64,000 bases of DNA from Streptomyces sp. NBC_01314 (GCF_041435215.1 NZ_CP108394.1:744001-808000), one strand, 5' to 3'; numbered from the stretch's first letter, positions 42,535 through 51,746 are shown. The notes: generated by a model from the sequence alone, not told the origin. Program-made: numbers and translations.

Positions 42535-44988
42535 GTGCCCGCGAACACAGTGGAGCAGCCGCCCGGGCGCACGGACCGGACTCCTGTGTTCCGCCGGCGG
42601 GCGGTATCCGTTCTCGCCCGGTGGCCGTTCCGGCGAAAACTCAACGTGCTCGTCATCGCGCCCATCGCGGTCGTCGGCGTACTGCTCGGCATCGGCGTCG
42701 CCGGTCAGATCGAGCAGGTCCGCGACGCCGACCGGATCGCTGAACTGGTGCGCGACAGTGAACAGGTCGCCGCACTCATCAACGACATACAGGCCGAACA
42801 CCGGTTGGCACTCCTGCTGTCCGTACAGTACGAGGCGGACCGCCCCGGAGCCGACCAGCCGTCGACCGCCGCCTACCGTGAGGCACAGCAAGCCACCGAC
42901 GCGCGGGTCGCGGCCGTGCGGTCCGCGTTCGGATCGAGCCTTCCGTCCGAGGAGACACAGGCGCTCGAGTACATCGCCAGCCTTGACGCCCTGCGCGAGA
43001 AGCTCGATCGGGGCTATGTCCCCGCCGCGAACATCGACCCCGCGTACGACGCCGCGGTCGGATACCTCATCGACGGCATCGGACTCGACGGCTTCTCCGC
43101 GACCTCGGAGTCCTCGGTGACCAATCTGCTGGACGCGGCGCTACGCGCTGACGCGGCTCACGCGGCTTTCGAGAGCGCCGTGTTCTCCGCACAGACCCGT
43201 GACGCGAACGCCCTCACCGAGTACTCGCGCGCGGTCGGCGCCCATGAGCTCTACACGTACCAGTCGGACCGCTTCAGCCGTATGGCCACGCCGGATCAGG
43301 TCCTGAGCATGGCCGGCATCGAGCGCGGCGCCGAACAGAACGACATCACATCCCAGTTCGCGGAACTCCAGGTCGATCCGGGCTCCCTGCAGTCGCAGAC
43401 CACGCGGGAACTGCGCGAGAAGATCGCCGCCGGAGAACGGCAGGCCGACACGCGCCTCGGCATCACCCGGACGCTGATCAGGCAGACCGCGGCCCAGGCC
43501 GACTCCCTGTCCTCGAACGCCCTGGGCAAGGCATGGTTGATGCTCGGTGTGGCCGTGCTCGGCTTCGCCGCGTGGCTGGCGTTCTGTGTCCTGGTCCGGC
43601 GCTCGGTCATCCGCCCCCTCATGGCCCTGACCGGCTCCGCCCAGCAGGTGGTCGAGGCCGCGGACGAGGAACTCGCCCGGGTCGCGGACGACGAGTCCGC
43701 CGACGGCACCCCGTTCCGGCCGCAGGCCATCCCGGTCCCGGTCCGCGACGACATCGGCGAGCTGGCCGAGGCGTTCAACCATGTGCAGGTCACCGCCGCC
43801 GCACTGCTGGAGCGGCAGGTACTGAGCCGCCGCAACGTCGCCGAGATGTTCGGCAACGTCGGACGCCGGGTCAGCAATCTGACCACACGCCAGCTGTCGC
43901 TCATCGATGCCGTGGAACGCGAGGAGACCGACCCCGACCTTCTCGACCGGCTCTACCGCATCGACCACATCGCCGTACGGCTCCAGCGCAACGCCGACAG
44001 CCTGATGCTGCTCGCCGGAATCCGGGAGACCGACGTCGAGGCCCGGCCGACCCCTCTGGTCGACGTCATACGCTCCGGCCTCGGCCGGATCGAGGGATAC
44101 CAACGGGTGTCCCTGCGTTCCGAGACGGACATCACCGTAGGGCCCGACATCATCGGCGACCTGACGCTGATGCTCGCGGAACTGCTGGAGAACGCGGTCT
44201 CCTTCTCCCCGTCACACACTCCTGTCGAAGTGGTCGTGCGGCCCGGCACGGATGTCACCAAGGACGGCGGGGCGCTGGTCGAGGTCATCGACCACGGCCT
44301 CGGAATGAGTGCGGAACGCCTCGCCGAGGAGAACGCCCGCCTCGTCCGCCGGGAACGGCTCGACCTCGTACCGACCAAGGTGCTCGGACTCTTCGTGGTC
44401 GGCAGCCTCGCCCGCCATCTCGGACTCCATGTCACCCTGAGCCGTACACCGGGCGGTGGTGTCACCAGTACCGTCTGGATCCCCTCCGTGCTCCTGCTGA
44501 CGATGAGCCCCGTGGACGCCGCACCGCCCGCTGCCACGGGTCCGACCAAAATCATGGCGGCGCTCACGACGAGACCCGCCGGGCAGGCCGTCGTACCCGA
44601 AACCGCACCAGCCACCGCCATAGCCCCCGAACGGCGGCCGATCACCCTGTCACCGCAGGGTGACCTGCCGCGACGCGTCCCGCCCCGCCTCGACGCGGAG
44701 AGGACCGCCACGCCGGAGGGTCCTGTGCCGGGAGCCACCCGACCACTGCGGCGGCGGGTCCGGGGCGCGACGCTCACCGTGTCCACCCCGACGGCCGACC
44801 GGAGCATCTCCTCCGTGCGGCAGCCTGTCGACGCGGACGCCGTCCGCTCGGAACTCGACGAGTTCGAGGCCGCCGTCCGCAGGGCGGACCAGGACAGTGC
44901 CTCGCCCACGGACAGAACCGGCACCACCGCAAGAGCAGAAACCCCAGAAGGCCAGAAGGAGACGGGCAGTGACCACGTCGACAGGTGA
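42535..44988 (+). CDS. cvnA: CvnA-type sensor protein with histidine-kinase-like ATPase
   Basis: First gene of a conservon. 817 residues. After a short basic N-terminus a membrane helix (LNVLVIAPIAVVGVLLGIGV, from residue 36) leads to a large extracellular nitrate/nitrite-sensing-like helical domain (to about 335), then a second helix (AWLMLGVAVLGFAAWLAFCV), a HAMP-like linker (VRDDIGELAEAFNHVQ), a degenerate dimerisation part, and an ATPase domain (LAELLENAVSFSPSHTPVEV N-box, VIDHGLGMS G1, VLGLFVVGSLARHLGL). The last ~150 residues are a disordered Pro/Thr-rich tail. GTG start with AAGGAGG at 6 nt. Confidence 0.93.
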   Translation: MPANTVEQPPGRTDRTPVFRRRAVSVLARWPFRRKLNVLVIAPIAVVGVLLGIGVAGQIEQVRDADRIAELVRDSEQVAALINDIQAEHRLALLLSVQYEADRPGADQPSTAAYREAQQATDARVAAVRSAFGSSLPSEETQALEYIASLDALREKLDRGYVPAANIDPAYDAAVGYLIDGIGLDGFSATSESSVTNLLDAALRADAAHAAFESAVFSAQTRDANALTEYSRAVGAHELYTYQSDRFSRMATPDQVLSMAGIERGAEQNDITSQFAELQVDPGSLQSQTTRELREKIAAGERQADTRLGITRTLIRQTAAQADSLSSNALGKAWLMLGVAVLGFAAWLAFCVLVRRSVIRPLMALTGSAQQVVEAADEELARVADDESADGTPFRPQAIPVPVRDDIGELAEAFNHVQVTAAALLERQVLSRRNVAEMFGNVGRRVSNLTTRQLSLIDAVEREETDPDLLDRLYRIDHIAVRLQRNADSLMLLAGIRETDVEARPTPLVDVIRSGLGRIEGYQRVSLRSETDITVGPDIIGDLTLMLAELLENAVSFSPSHTPVEVVVRPGTDVTKDGGALVEVIDHGLGMSAERLAEENARLVRRERLDLVPTKVLGLFVVGSLARHLGLHVTLSRTPGGGVTSTVWIPSVLLLTMSPVDAAPPAATGPTKIMAALTTRPAGQAVVPETAPATAIAPERRPITLSPQGDLPRRVPPRLDAERTATPEGPVPGATRPLRRRVRGATLTVSTPTADRSISSVRQPVDADAVRSELDEFEAAVRRADQDSASPTDRTGTTARAETPEGQKETGSDHVDR

Positions 44989-45445
44989 CAGCACCCCCGA
45001 ACAGGCAAAGCCCACCGACCTGCGAGCCGCGGCAGCCGACTTCACCTGGTTGCTCGACCGTTTCGCCACGGACACCGCCGGTGTCGTCGACGCCATCGCG
45101 GTGTCGTCCGACGGCCTGCTGATCGCTGTCGCCCAACTACGCGACAGGGCCGACTCCGAACGGCTCGCCGCAATCGTGTCCGGTGTCACGAGTCTCGCCG
45201 CCGGTGTCTCCGGCAACTACAGTCTGGGCGGCCTCAACAAGGTCATCATCGACCTGGAGGGCGGCCACGTACTGGTGTCGGCCGTCGGCAACGGCGCCGT
45301 ACTCGGTGTGGTCGCCTCCAAGGAGGCGAAACTGGGCAACATCGCCTACGAGATGACCCTCTTCGCCAATCGCGCCGGGGCCGCGCTCACCCCCCAACTC
45401 GTGATGGAGCTGAAGAACAGCGTCGGCTCCACACCGGCCGGCTGA
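44969..45445 (+). CDS. cvnB: CvnB, Roadblock/LC7 protein
   Basis: 158 residues of the Roadblock/LC7 fold: DFTWLLDRFATDTAGVVDAI, AVSSDGLLIAVAQLRDRADS, LAAIVSGVTSLAAGVSGNYS, VIIDLEGGHVLVSAVGNGAV and GNIAYEMTLFANRAGAALTP. In conservons CvnB works with the GTPase CvnD, in the manner of MglB. GTG 44969 overlaps the cvnA 3' end by 20 nt, so the two are coupled. Confidence 0.92.
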   Translation: MTTSTGDSTPEQAKPTDLRAAAADFTWLLDRFATDTAGVVDAIAVSSDGLLIAVAQLRDRADSERLAAIVSGVTSLAAGVSGNYSLGGLNKVIIDLEGGHVLVSAVGNGAVLGVVASKEAKLGNIAYEMTLFANRAGAALTPQLVMELKNSVGSTPAG

Positions 45446-45472
45446 CCCAGCCCCGCAAGGTAGGAGGTCGCC

Positions 45473-45919
45473 ATGGCCGACGGTGAGCAGGAACCACATG
45501 AGGCAGCAGAGGACACCTGGGACAGCTCGCCGGAGCCGGCAGGCCGCGCACCTGCGGTCCGGCCGTTCCTCCTGACCGCCGGCCGAGTGTCCGGGGCAGG
45601 CACCGCCGCGCCGATCCCGATCGAGACCCAGATCGTGTCGACCTCGGCCGGTCTCTCCGTCCTCGGCACACTCGCCTTCGAACACCACGACATCGTCGCC
45701 GCCTGCCGACGGCCGCAGTCGGTGGCGGAACTGGCCGCCCACCTGCGACTGCACCTCAACGTGGTCCGGGTGCTCTCCGAGGATCTGTGTGCCGCCGGGC
45801 ATCTGGCGGTCCACGTGCCGAACGCCGGGACCGCCCAGGACATCTCCGTACTGCGAAGGGTTATCAATGGTCTCCGTGCCGTCCCCGACTCACGGGGCAC
45901 ACTCCGCGACAGCGGCTGA
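45473..45919 (+). CDS. cvnC: CvnC, DUF742 protein
   Basis: 148 residues with the DUF742 pattern: VRPFLLTAGRVSGAG, IPIETQIVSTSAG, HHDIVAACRRPQSVAELAAH and LRLHLNVVRVLSEDLCAAGH, which resembles a winged-helix. RBS AGGAGG lies 7 nt upstream of the ATG. The last 53 nt overlap cvnD. Confidence 0.92.
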   Translation: MADGEQEPHEAAEDTWDSSPEPAGRAPAVRPFLLTAGRVSGAGTAAPIPIETQIVSTSAGLSVLGTLAFEHHDIVAACRRPQSVAELAAHLRLHLNVVRVLSEDLCAAGHLAVHVPNAGTAQDISVLRRVINGLRAVPDSRGTLRDSG

Positions 45920-46481
45920 GCAGCCGCCACTACCGGTCAAGCTCGTCATCGCCGGCGGCTTCGGGGTCGGCAAGACCACCACGGTGGGCTCGATCTCCGA
46001 GATACGACCGCTCACCACGGAGGCCGCGATCACCGAGGTCGCGGCGGGGGTGGACGATCTCTCACACACTCCCGACAAGACCACCACCACCGTCGCCATG
46101 GACTTCGGCTGCATCACCCTCGATCCGACCCTGAAGCTGTACCTGTTCGGGACGCCGGGCCAGGACCGGTTCGGCTTCATGTGGGACGACGTGGTCGAGG
46201 GCGCTCTCGGAGCCCTGGTCATCGTGGACACCCGCCGCCTCGACGACTGCTACGCGGCCGTGGACTACTTCGAGCACAAACGCATCCCCTTCGCGGTCGC
46301 CGTCAACGCGTTCGACGGGGAGGTCGAGCACGACCTGGACGAGGTGCGCTGGGCACTGGACATCGCCGAACACATACCGCTGATCGTCTTCGACGCCCGC
46401 AGGACCGGCTCCGTCCGTGACGCGCTCCTCGTCGTACTCGACGTCGCCCTCTCCCGCGCCGAAACCGCCGCCGCGACCTGA
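45867..46481 (+). CDS. cvnD: CvnD, small GTPase
   Basis: 204 residues. P-loop VIAGGFGVGKTTTVGSI (near residue 25), switch-like TTEAAITEVAAGVDDLSHTP, G3-like LFGTPGQDRFGF, and the base-recognition motif replaced by AVNAFDG (NxFD instead of NKxD), as is normal for conservon GTPases. It is thought to act with CvnA-C as a membrane-bound G-protein-like switch. ATG 45867 with GAAGGG 9 nt upstream; it overlaps cvnC by 53 nt. Confidence 0.92.
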   Translation: MVSVPSPTHGAHSATAAEQPPLPVKLVIAGGFGVGKTTTVGSISEIRPLTTEAAITEVAAGVDDLSHTPDKTTTTVAMDFGCITLDPTLKLYLFGTPGQDRFGFMWDDVVEGALGALVIVDTRRLDDCYAAVDYFEHKRIPFAVAVNAFDGEVEHDLDEVRWALDIAEHIPLIVFDARRTGSVRDALLVVLDVALSRAETAAAT

Positions 46482-46531
46482 CCGCGCTGTCCACCACCTG
46501 AGAGGTCCACCAGCCGGTCCACTCACCCCCG

Positions 46532-46563
46532 CCGCGTCGACGACACTGCGACGGGGTTTTCTT
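46532..46563 (+). terminator. Terminator after the conservon
   Basis: CCG-CGTCG / CGACG-GGG stem with one mismatch and a 9-nt loop, followed by TTTTCTT, 50 nt after the cvnD stop. Confidence 0.5.
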
Positions 46564-46675
46564 CGCGGTCTGTCGACGGTACAGGCCGTGCGGTTACGGG
46601 GAATGCGCACGGCAGGCCGCTGCGTTCGGTCTACAGCCACGCTTACGCCCCTGCTTCGTCCAGGAGACCTCTGCC

Positions 46676-47389
46676 ATGTCAGAGCTGAAGATCGACGCTG
46701 TCGTGTTCGACGTTCTCGGCACACTCGTCGATGAACCCGCCGGTATCCGTGCCGGCATTCGTGCACTCGACCCCTCGCTCGACGGCCCCGGGGTCGAGCG
46801 GCTTCTGTCGCTGTGGCAGCAACACATCGACCGCGAGCAACGTCGCGTCCTCGACGGCGTCCGGCCCTATCTCACCAGCGACGCCCTCGGCCTGGAGGCC
46901 GCCCGGCTCGTCGCCGACGCCGTCGGAGTCGACGATCCGACCACCGTGGCAACGCTGGCCCTGTCAGGTCGCAGACTCCCGCCGTGGCCCGACACCGTGC
47001 CGGGGCTCGCCCGACTCGCCGAACGGTACCCGCTGATCGGACTCTCCAACGCGAGCCGGACGGCGCTGCTGGGGCTCAACGCCCACGCCGGACTGCGCTG
47101 GCACCAGGCCCTGTCCGCCGAGGAGGCCCGGACCTACAAACCGGACCCAGCCGTCTACCAGTTGGCTGTCACCGTTTCCGGGTGCCCGCCGGAGCGGCTG
47201 CTGAAGGTCGCCGCCCACGCCTGGGACCTGCGCGGAGCACAGCGCCTCGGCCTGCGCACCGCCTACGTCGCCCGCCCCGTCGGCGACCCACCCACTTCCT
47301 CGGACGGGTTCGACCTGCACGCCGACGACCTGGCCGGCTTGGCCGACCAACTCGACCAACTCGACGACGCTCAGAGGCATACCGGGTAG
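46676..47389 (+). CDS. Haloacid-dehalogenase type II-like hydrolase
   Basis: 237 residues of the HAD superfamily, close to L-2-haloacid dehalogenases. Motif I VVFDVLGTLVDE (nucleophile Asp11; the usual second Asp is replaced, as in dehalogenases), motif II LIGLSNASRTALL (Ser), motif III Lys in ARTYKPDPAVYQLA, motif IV VAAHAWDLRGAQRLGLRTAY. A cap domain follows motif I. The substrate is uncertain. RBS CAGGAGA precedes the ATG. Confidence 0.85.
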   Translation: MSELKIDAVVFDVLGTLVDEPAGIRAGIRALDPSLDGPGVERLLSLWQQHIDREQRRVLDGVRPYLTSDALGLEAARLVADAVGVDDPTTVATLALSGRRLPPWPDTVPGLARLAERYPLIGLSNASRTALLGLNAHAGLRWHQALSAEEARTYKPDPAVYQLAVTVSGCPPERLLKVAAHAWDLRGAQRLGLRTAYVARPVGDPPTSSDGFDLHADDLAGLADQLDQLDDAQRHTG

Positions 47390-47627
47390 GTCGTCGGCGG
47401 AGCCGGAGCCGAGGCCGAGGGCCTGCAGAGGATCATTGTGTTGCTTTCCGCTCTGAATGGGGTGAGATGCGGCGCCGCACCACCGGCGATATCATGGACA
47501 TAACAGCCGCGCGAGCTCAGTGACCGGTGGCCGAATTTCCGTAGCGTTCCATGCGTTCCTCGCATTCCCTCGTGTGCCTTCGCCTGTCTTGGTGTGCCTT
47601 CACACTGCGGGAAAGGAGATTGCAACG

Positions 47628-49379
47628 ATGAGCCAGACGGACACTCTCATCGCCATCGCGAAGACCGAAGTGGGATACCACGAAGGTTTCTCGCACGGTC
47701 ACTACAACAACCATCAGAAGTTTTCCCCGGCCGTTCCCGGGCTGGAGTGGTCACAGAACCAGGCATGGTGTCAGACCTTTCAGTCCTGGGCCTTCCAGCA
47801 GGCCGGCGTGAAGAGTCTGGCACCTGTGACCGCCTCTTGCCCGACGGCTGTCAACTGGTACAAGAACCGCGGGAGGTTCTCGTACTATCCGGCGATCGGG
47901 GCGATGGTGTTCTTCGGTCACTCGGGAGGCCAACACGTCGGACTCGTCCACAAGTACGACGCGGATTATGCGTACACCATCGAAGGGAACACCAACGCCA
48001 ACGGTTCGTCCGAGGGCGACGGGGTGTACCTGAAAAAGCGTGCCCGCCGGGACAGTTATCTCTACGGATACGGACTGCCGAAATTCGCGGAGGGAATCGT
48101 CACGGCGGATCCGGGCTTGAAGAACAAGCCCGGATATACCTACATGCCCGCTGCCTCGTCCCATGAGTCCGATGCGCTGGCCGTGGCAGAGGCCGAAGAG
48201 GCGCTGCCGTGGGTGTCCTCGGTCCAGCTCACCTGGGCGGCCGCTCACCCCACCGCCGAGGAGCAGGCCGCGGAAAGCGGCGACGGCACCACGGCGGACG
48301 ATGTCGCTCTCGTGCAGGACGCGTTGGAGAAGGTCATGGGCGTCGCCCCGGACGACCCGCACTCCGTGTTCGAGGCGGAGACGCAGGAGCTCTTCGAGCG
48401 ATTCCGCATGGAGAAGCTGGGCCACTCCGAGACGGACAGCCACGGCGTGCCGAGCACGCAGGAGTTGGTCGAACTGGGCAAGCGGTCAGAGCTGTTCAAC
48501 GTCAGGGCGGGTTCGTCCCCGGCCGCGGAGCAGCCCTGGATCAGCCTGAACCAGGTGGTCTGGGCCTCGACGCACAGCGCCCAGGAGGAGCAGGCGCAGC
48601 CGGGCGGGGACGCCAGCCCGAGGGCCGATGTGGCTCTGGTGCAGGACGGGCTGGAGAGGGTCATGCACACGGACGTGGCCGATGAACGCGGGATCTTCGA
48701 GACCGCCACGCAGACCCTCTACGACGAGTTTCGTCGTACGGTGCTGCACTTCTCCGGCAGTGACGCCGTCGGGACACCCGGCATGCAGTCACTGACGGAA
48801 CTCGGGCAGAGCGCAGGACTGTTCCGGGTACGTACCGGTTTCCCGGTGGGCGGGACGGGTGGTACCGGTGTCGATGCCATGGGGCAGATCGACCCGAAGC
48901 AGGTGACGTTCCATCGGTGCACAGCCGAGGGCACGCTGGAGGACTGGATCGCGCAGGCGAGTACAGCGGCCGGAGTCCAGGCGAGCAACTACTGGGTGAA
49001 GGGCTTCCAGACAGCCGTCGTGCGCGAGTCGTCCGGCAACCCCAACGCCTGCAACATGTGGGACTCCAACGCCAAAACACCTCCCGGCTTCAGCAAGGTC
49101 AAGGACTTCGGTGACGGCTATCTGGGCGATGGGCGGATCGTGAGACTGAACGGCGCGCTCACACATTTCCAGTGTTCCCGGGGCATCGTGCAGTGCATCC
49201 CGCAGACATTCGCCCAACGCCACGCTCCCGGTACCTCGGTGAACATCTACGACCCCGTGGCATGCATCGCCGCCGCGATGCGGTACGTGCGCGCCCGGTA
49301 CGGCGTCGCCATCGACGGTTCCAATCTCGCCAGGAAGGTTCAGCAGTTCGACCCCAACCGGGATCCCCGCGGGTACTGA
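47628..49379 (+). CDS. CHAP amidase plus lytic-transglycosylase-like protein without signal peptide
   Basis: 583 residues. Residues 1-170 form a CHAP domain (WSQNQAWCQTFQSWAFQQAG with Cys48; GGQHVGLVHKY with the His). Residues ~185-310 and ~311-410 are two copies of a module: PWVSSVQLTWAAAHPTAEEQ ... VALVQDALEKVM ... VELGKRSELFNVRAG versus PWISLNQVVWASTHSAQEEQ ... VALVQDGLERVM ... TELGQSAGLFRVRTG. The C-terminus (from ~435) is a transglycosylase-like domain (GFQTAVVRESSGNPNACNMW, SRGIVQCIPQTFAQRHAPGT, YDPVACIAAAMRYVRARYGV). AAAGGAG lies 10 nt before ATG 47628. No signal peptide or membrane segment, so it is a phage-like lysin or a cargo for another export route. Confidence 0.85.
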   Translation: MSQTDTLIAIAKTEVGYHEGFSHGHYNNHQKFSPAVPGLEWSQNQAWCQTFQSWAFQQAGVKSLAPVTASCPTAVNWYKNRGRFSYYPAIGAMVFFGHSGGQHVGLVHKYDADYAYTIEGNTNANGSSEGDGVYLKKRARRDSYLYGYGLPKFAEGIVTADPGLKNKPGYTYMPAASSHESDALAVAEAEEALPWVSSVQLTWAAAHPTAEEQAAESGDGTTADDVALVQDALEKVMGVAPDDPHSVFEAETQELFERFRMEKLGHSETDSHGVPSTQELVELGKRSELFNVRAGSSPAAEQPWISLNQVVWASTHSAQEEQAQPGGDASPRADVALVQDGLERVMHTDVADERGIFETATQTLYDEFRRTVLHFSGSDAVGTPGMQSLTELGQSAGLFRVRTGFPVGGTGGTGVDAMGQIDPKQVTFHRCTAEGTLEDWIAQASTAAGVQASNYWVKGFQTAVVRESSGNPNACNMWDSNAKTPPGFSKVKDFGDGYLGDGRIVRLNGALTHFQCSRGIVQCIPQTFAQRHAPGTSVNIYDPVACIAAAMRYVRARYGVAIDGSNLARKVQQFDPNRDPRGY

Positions 49380-49751
49380 CGGCGAGGCCGGACAAGTACG
49401 ACGAGCGGCGCGCCCGGTTTCGAATGTGGACAACCGCAGGGACGAGGTCGTCGACGGACAGGTGCAGCCGGTTGCGGACGTCCACCGCGGGTGTGGCGGC
49501 GCCCACGGGGGCGGCATGGCTCATACCGACGTCGCCGCTGTGCGAGTGCCGCCGACGGGGGCGCCGCAGCAATCAGGCACACGGGAGCATCGAGTGGTTG
49601 CGACCGTTCCCGCTCTGCCCTGTCCTCGGCGCTCCTGCAACGACGCTCCGCCGGCACGACGCCACCGCACTGGCCGGCCTTCACCCTGCGCTGCCGAACG
49701 ATGCCGTCCCGGCCCGAGTGCCGGAAAACGTATGTCGCCATCCGACGGCAC
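49380..49751. other. Gene-free stretch after the CHAP gene
   Basis: About 370 nt with open frames in several phases but no RBS, no family resemblance and mixed codon use. It grades into the IS relic. Confidence 0.4.
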
Positions 49752-49905
49752 GGACCCCTTGTCTTGGACGAGATCGCGGTGGACGGCACCATCATCAAGG
49801 CGCCCGGCTGTGGTGAGGCGGCCGGACGGCCGCCCGTAGACCGGGCCAGGCAAGGCTTCGATTCGGCGTCTTCGCAGGTAGCGATGGGTACGGCGGTGCT
49901 GTATG
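49752..49905 (+). mobile_element. Relic of an IS5-type transposase
   Basis: One frame reads LVLDEIAVDGTIIKAPGCGE then AAGRPPVDRARQGF, close to the V-D-G/S...G-x-S-P-V-D-R-x-x-x-G catalytic region of IS5-family transposases. The rest of the element and its ends are lost. The first catalytic Asp (VDG) remains. Confidence 0.5.
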
Positions 49906-49998
49906 CCCTGTCGCCGACGACACGGCCGGGCCCAGTCCGGTGCCGTCGGCCCAGCGGATGGACAACCGGCTTAATCCAGGGCCGATCCTGCGCTCACA

Positions 49999-50310
49999 TC
50001 AGAAATCGGCGTAAGGCTGCCGCACCGGATCCTTGTCGCGGGCTGCGGGTCCGGTACCTGCCCTGTGCGCGGATGCGGCGCGGCGGTACTCCGCGTTGAC
50101 GCGCTGGGCTTCTTCGAGCAGGTCTCCGAGGATGACGATGCGGCAGGAGGCCTCAATGGTGCGCAGGCGTGCACGAGTTCGCGAGCACGCACGGCGATGC
50201 ACAGCTGGTGGCGGGAGTAGGGGCGACGACCGCCCTCGGAGCGCAGCGGTGCGCTGAGGCGGGCTTCGCCGACGGCGCGGAGGAAGGCGGGGGGTGGTGC
50301 CGGGTATTTC
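49999..50310 (-). pseudogene. Decayed MerR-family regulator
   Basis: Two frames together give a MerR-type helix-turn-helix: FLRAVGEARLSAPLRSEGGR then RPYSRHQLCIAVRARELVHA in one frame, and IEASCRIVILGDLLEEAQRV with NAEYRRAA in another. The break is near 50170. The start and first helix are lost or altered. It is on the minus strand, and the next gene upstream is gvpU on the other strand. Confidence 0.6.
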
Positions 50311-50603
50311 CGCGGCCCGGCCCATTCCGAGACTCAGGTTCGGCGCTTGGCGGGACCCACCCACAGGCGCGTAGCCCGTCGGGCTTCCCGTGACGCCGCC
50401 GGCGCACGGGATACACGAGGGCCGCTGCACACTGGACGGCTGCGCCCCCTGACCAGAACGGTGGCACCGGCGGTGTCGGCCAACTTATGGTCAGCCTCCT
50501 CGCCCGTGCCACCACGGTCACCCGCCGGGCCTCCGGCTACAAGACCGTGAGCGCCGGCCTTGCCCGATAGCGCCACCACTGCACCAGCGAGACGGCCGGC
50601 GAA

Positions 50604-50609
50604 TATAAT
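50604..50609 (+). promoter_or_regulatory. Perfect -10 box directly before gvpU
   Basis: TATAAT, the full consensus, ends 7 nt before the ATG at 50617, so the transcript should start at or next to the ATG and be leaderless. The -35 candidate (GCACCA, 17 nt upstream) is weak. Confidence 0.6.
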
Positions 50610-50616
50610 CTGCCCC

Positions 50617-50973
50617 ATGTCGAAGCCTGACGAGCTGCTGGTTGACGTCGCCGCCTTGGTGGAGTCCGGGCAGAGCAATCAGATGTCCCTGACCGTGGTC
50701 ACCGGTGGTGCAGTCATCACCGGTCGGCTGGCTCCCGAAGCAGTGTGGAGGCAGAGGGTGTCGGATGTGCTCATGGATTCGGACCGCTTGGGCGAATTCT
50801 CCGCCGTCTTCAAATCTCCCGCGAAGCACGGGCCGCCTACCCATCTGCACTTCCATGTCGCCCGGATCCTGCAGGGCACGGTGGGCATCCCGGAGACGGG
50901 CGGGATGTACCGTGTCGCGATCGAGGACGTCAGCGCCTGGACCATGGGCGACTTCAGCTATTCCGACCACTGA
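50617..50973 (+). CDS. gvpU: GvpU-like gas-vesicle accessory protein
   Basis: 118 residues: MSKPDELLVDVAALVESGQS, then QMSLTVVTGGAVITGRLAPE, a charged helix (RVSDVLMDSDRLGEFSAVFK), THLHFHVARILQGT and DVSAWTMGDFSYSDH. This fits GvpU, whose members carry LTV-GG--I-G-L strands. No other gas-vesicle gene lies in the window. ATG 50617 has no RBS but a TATAAT box just upstream. The name is from memory of the family; confidence in the fold is moderate. Confidence 0.65.
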   Translation: MSKPDELLVDVAALVESGQSNQMSLTVVTGGAVITGRLAPEAVWRQRVSDVLMDSDRLGEFSAVFKSPAKHGPPTHLHFHVARILQGTVGIPETGGMYRVAIEDVSAWTMGDFSYSDH

Positions 50974-51252
50974 ACGATCACTGTGGCGGGAACTATTACA
51001 AGCAGTGCGGGGCCCGACCGGCGTGCGCCGGGTCTGTGACTGACTGCTTCATCGGGCCACCGAGCACTGCAATGAGCCACTTCGGCGCGCAACGACAGTG
51101 CAACGACGAATTCAGACGCGACCTGTCGGTTCCGTTCGAGTTCCGCGCCGAAGACGGACCGATCCAAGAGCCCGGGCGGCCGGAGGCGCATCTCGACCGT
51201 CCGGGCTCTTCACCTCTTCGGTGCGGTACGCTCCCTCGCCCGTTCAGACCCA
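50974..51252. other. Gene-free stretch
   Basis: About 280 nt after gvpU without coding signal. The minus-strand frame here (to 50996) continues the secreted-protein relic but shows no family resemblance. Confidence 0.35.
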
Positions 51253-51393
51253 TCCGCGGCTGGTTCGCGCCGACAATGCACGTCGACCGCTCCAGAGGCG
51301 CGGCGTTGGCGATGGGCGCTCCGGCGACAGAATCGGCAGAACGGCGGCTGCGGCGACGGCCGCCCTTCTCTTGGCGAGAGCACTTGACCTCAT
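51253..51393 (-). pseudogene. Frameshifted start of a secreted protein
   Basis: ATG 51393, with GAAGGA 8 nt upstream, opens MRSSALAKRRAAVAAAAVLP then the frame runs out of sense; shifting by one base gives AGAPIANAAPLERSTCIVGA, which completes a signal peptide with an A-N-A-A cleavage site. The shift is near 51335. It carries a LacI-type operator 24 nt upstream (51417-51428), so the ancestral gene was probably part of the sugar regulon. Confidence 0.5.
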
Positions 51394-51416
51394 GGACGTT
51401 CCTTCGCCGAGCGGGA

Positions 51417-51428
51417 TGAAACGATTCA
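51417..51428. promoter_or_regulatory. LacI-type operator 1
   Basis: TGAAACGATTCA, one mismatch from the palindrome TGAAACGTTTCA. It lies upstream of the minus-strand secreted-protein relic and 320 nt upstream of lacI. Confidence 0.6.
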
Positions 51429-51746
51429 ATTCAGGGTGTGATACCGGCGGCCGATACCTGTGGGCAAGCTTCGGAGCGCCGCGACGAGCGAGGTGCCGAG
51501 TCGACCCGGTAGACCGATCACCCCACCTGAAGGCCGTGATTCGCCGGTCGCGGTAGGCCGTCCCCGAGAGCCTGACGCCCGGCCGCAACACGACGGATGC
51601 CCTCCGGCTTCGTGTAACGTGCCACGAAGAGATGCCCCACAGACTGAGGCAGGAAGGCCGAAGCCGTCAAGCCGTCTGCGAGTAACGTTCCCGAAACGCC
51701 GGACGGGGCAGACCGGTGCACGGCAGCGGAGAGGCGGGGACCCCCA

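Noticed and set aside
47628-49379. A prophage around the CHAP protein
   Set aside because: No capsid, tail, integrase or holin gene nearby; one lysin-like gene is not enough.
50617-50973. A gas-vesicle cluster
   Set aside because: Only a GvpU-like gene is seen; GvpA, F, N, L or K homologues are absent from the window.
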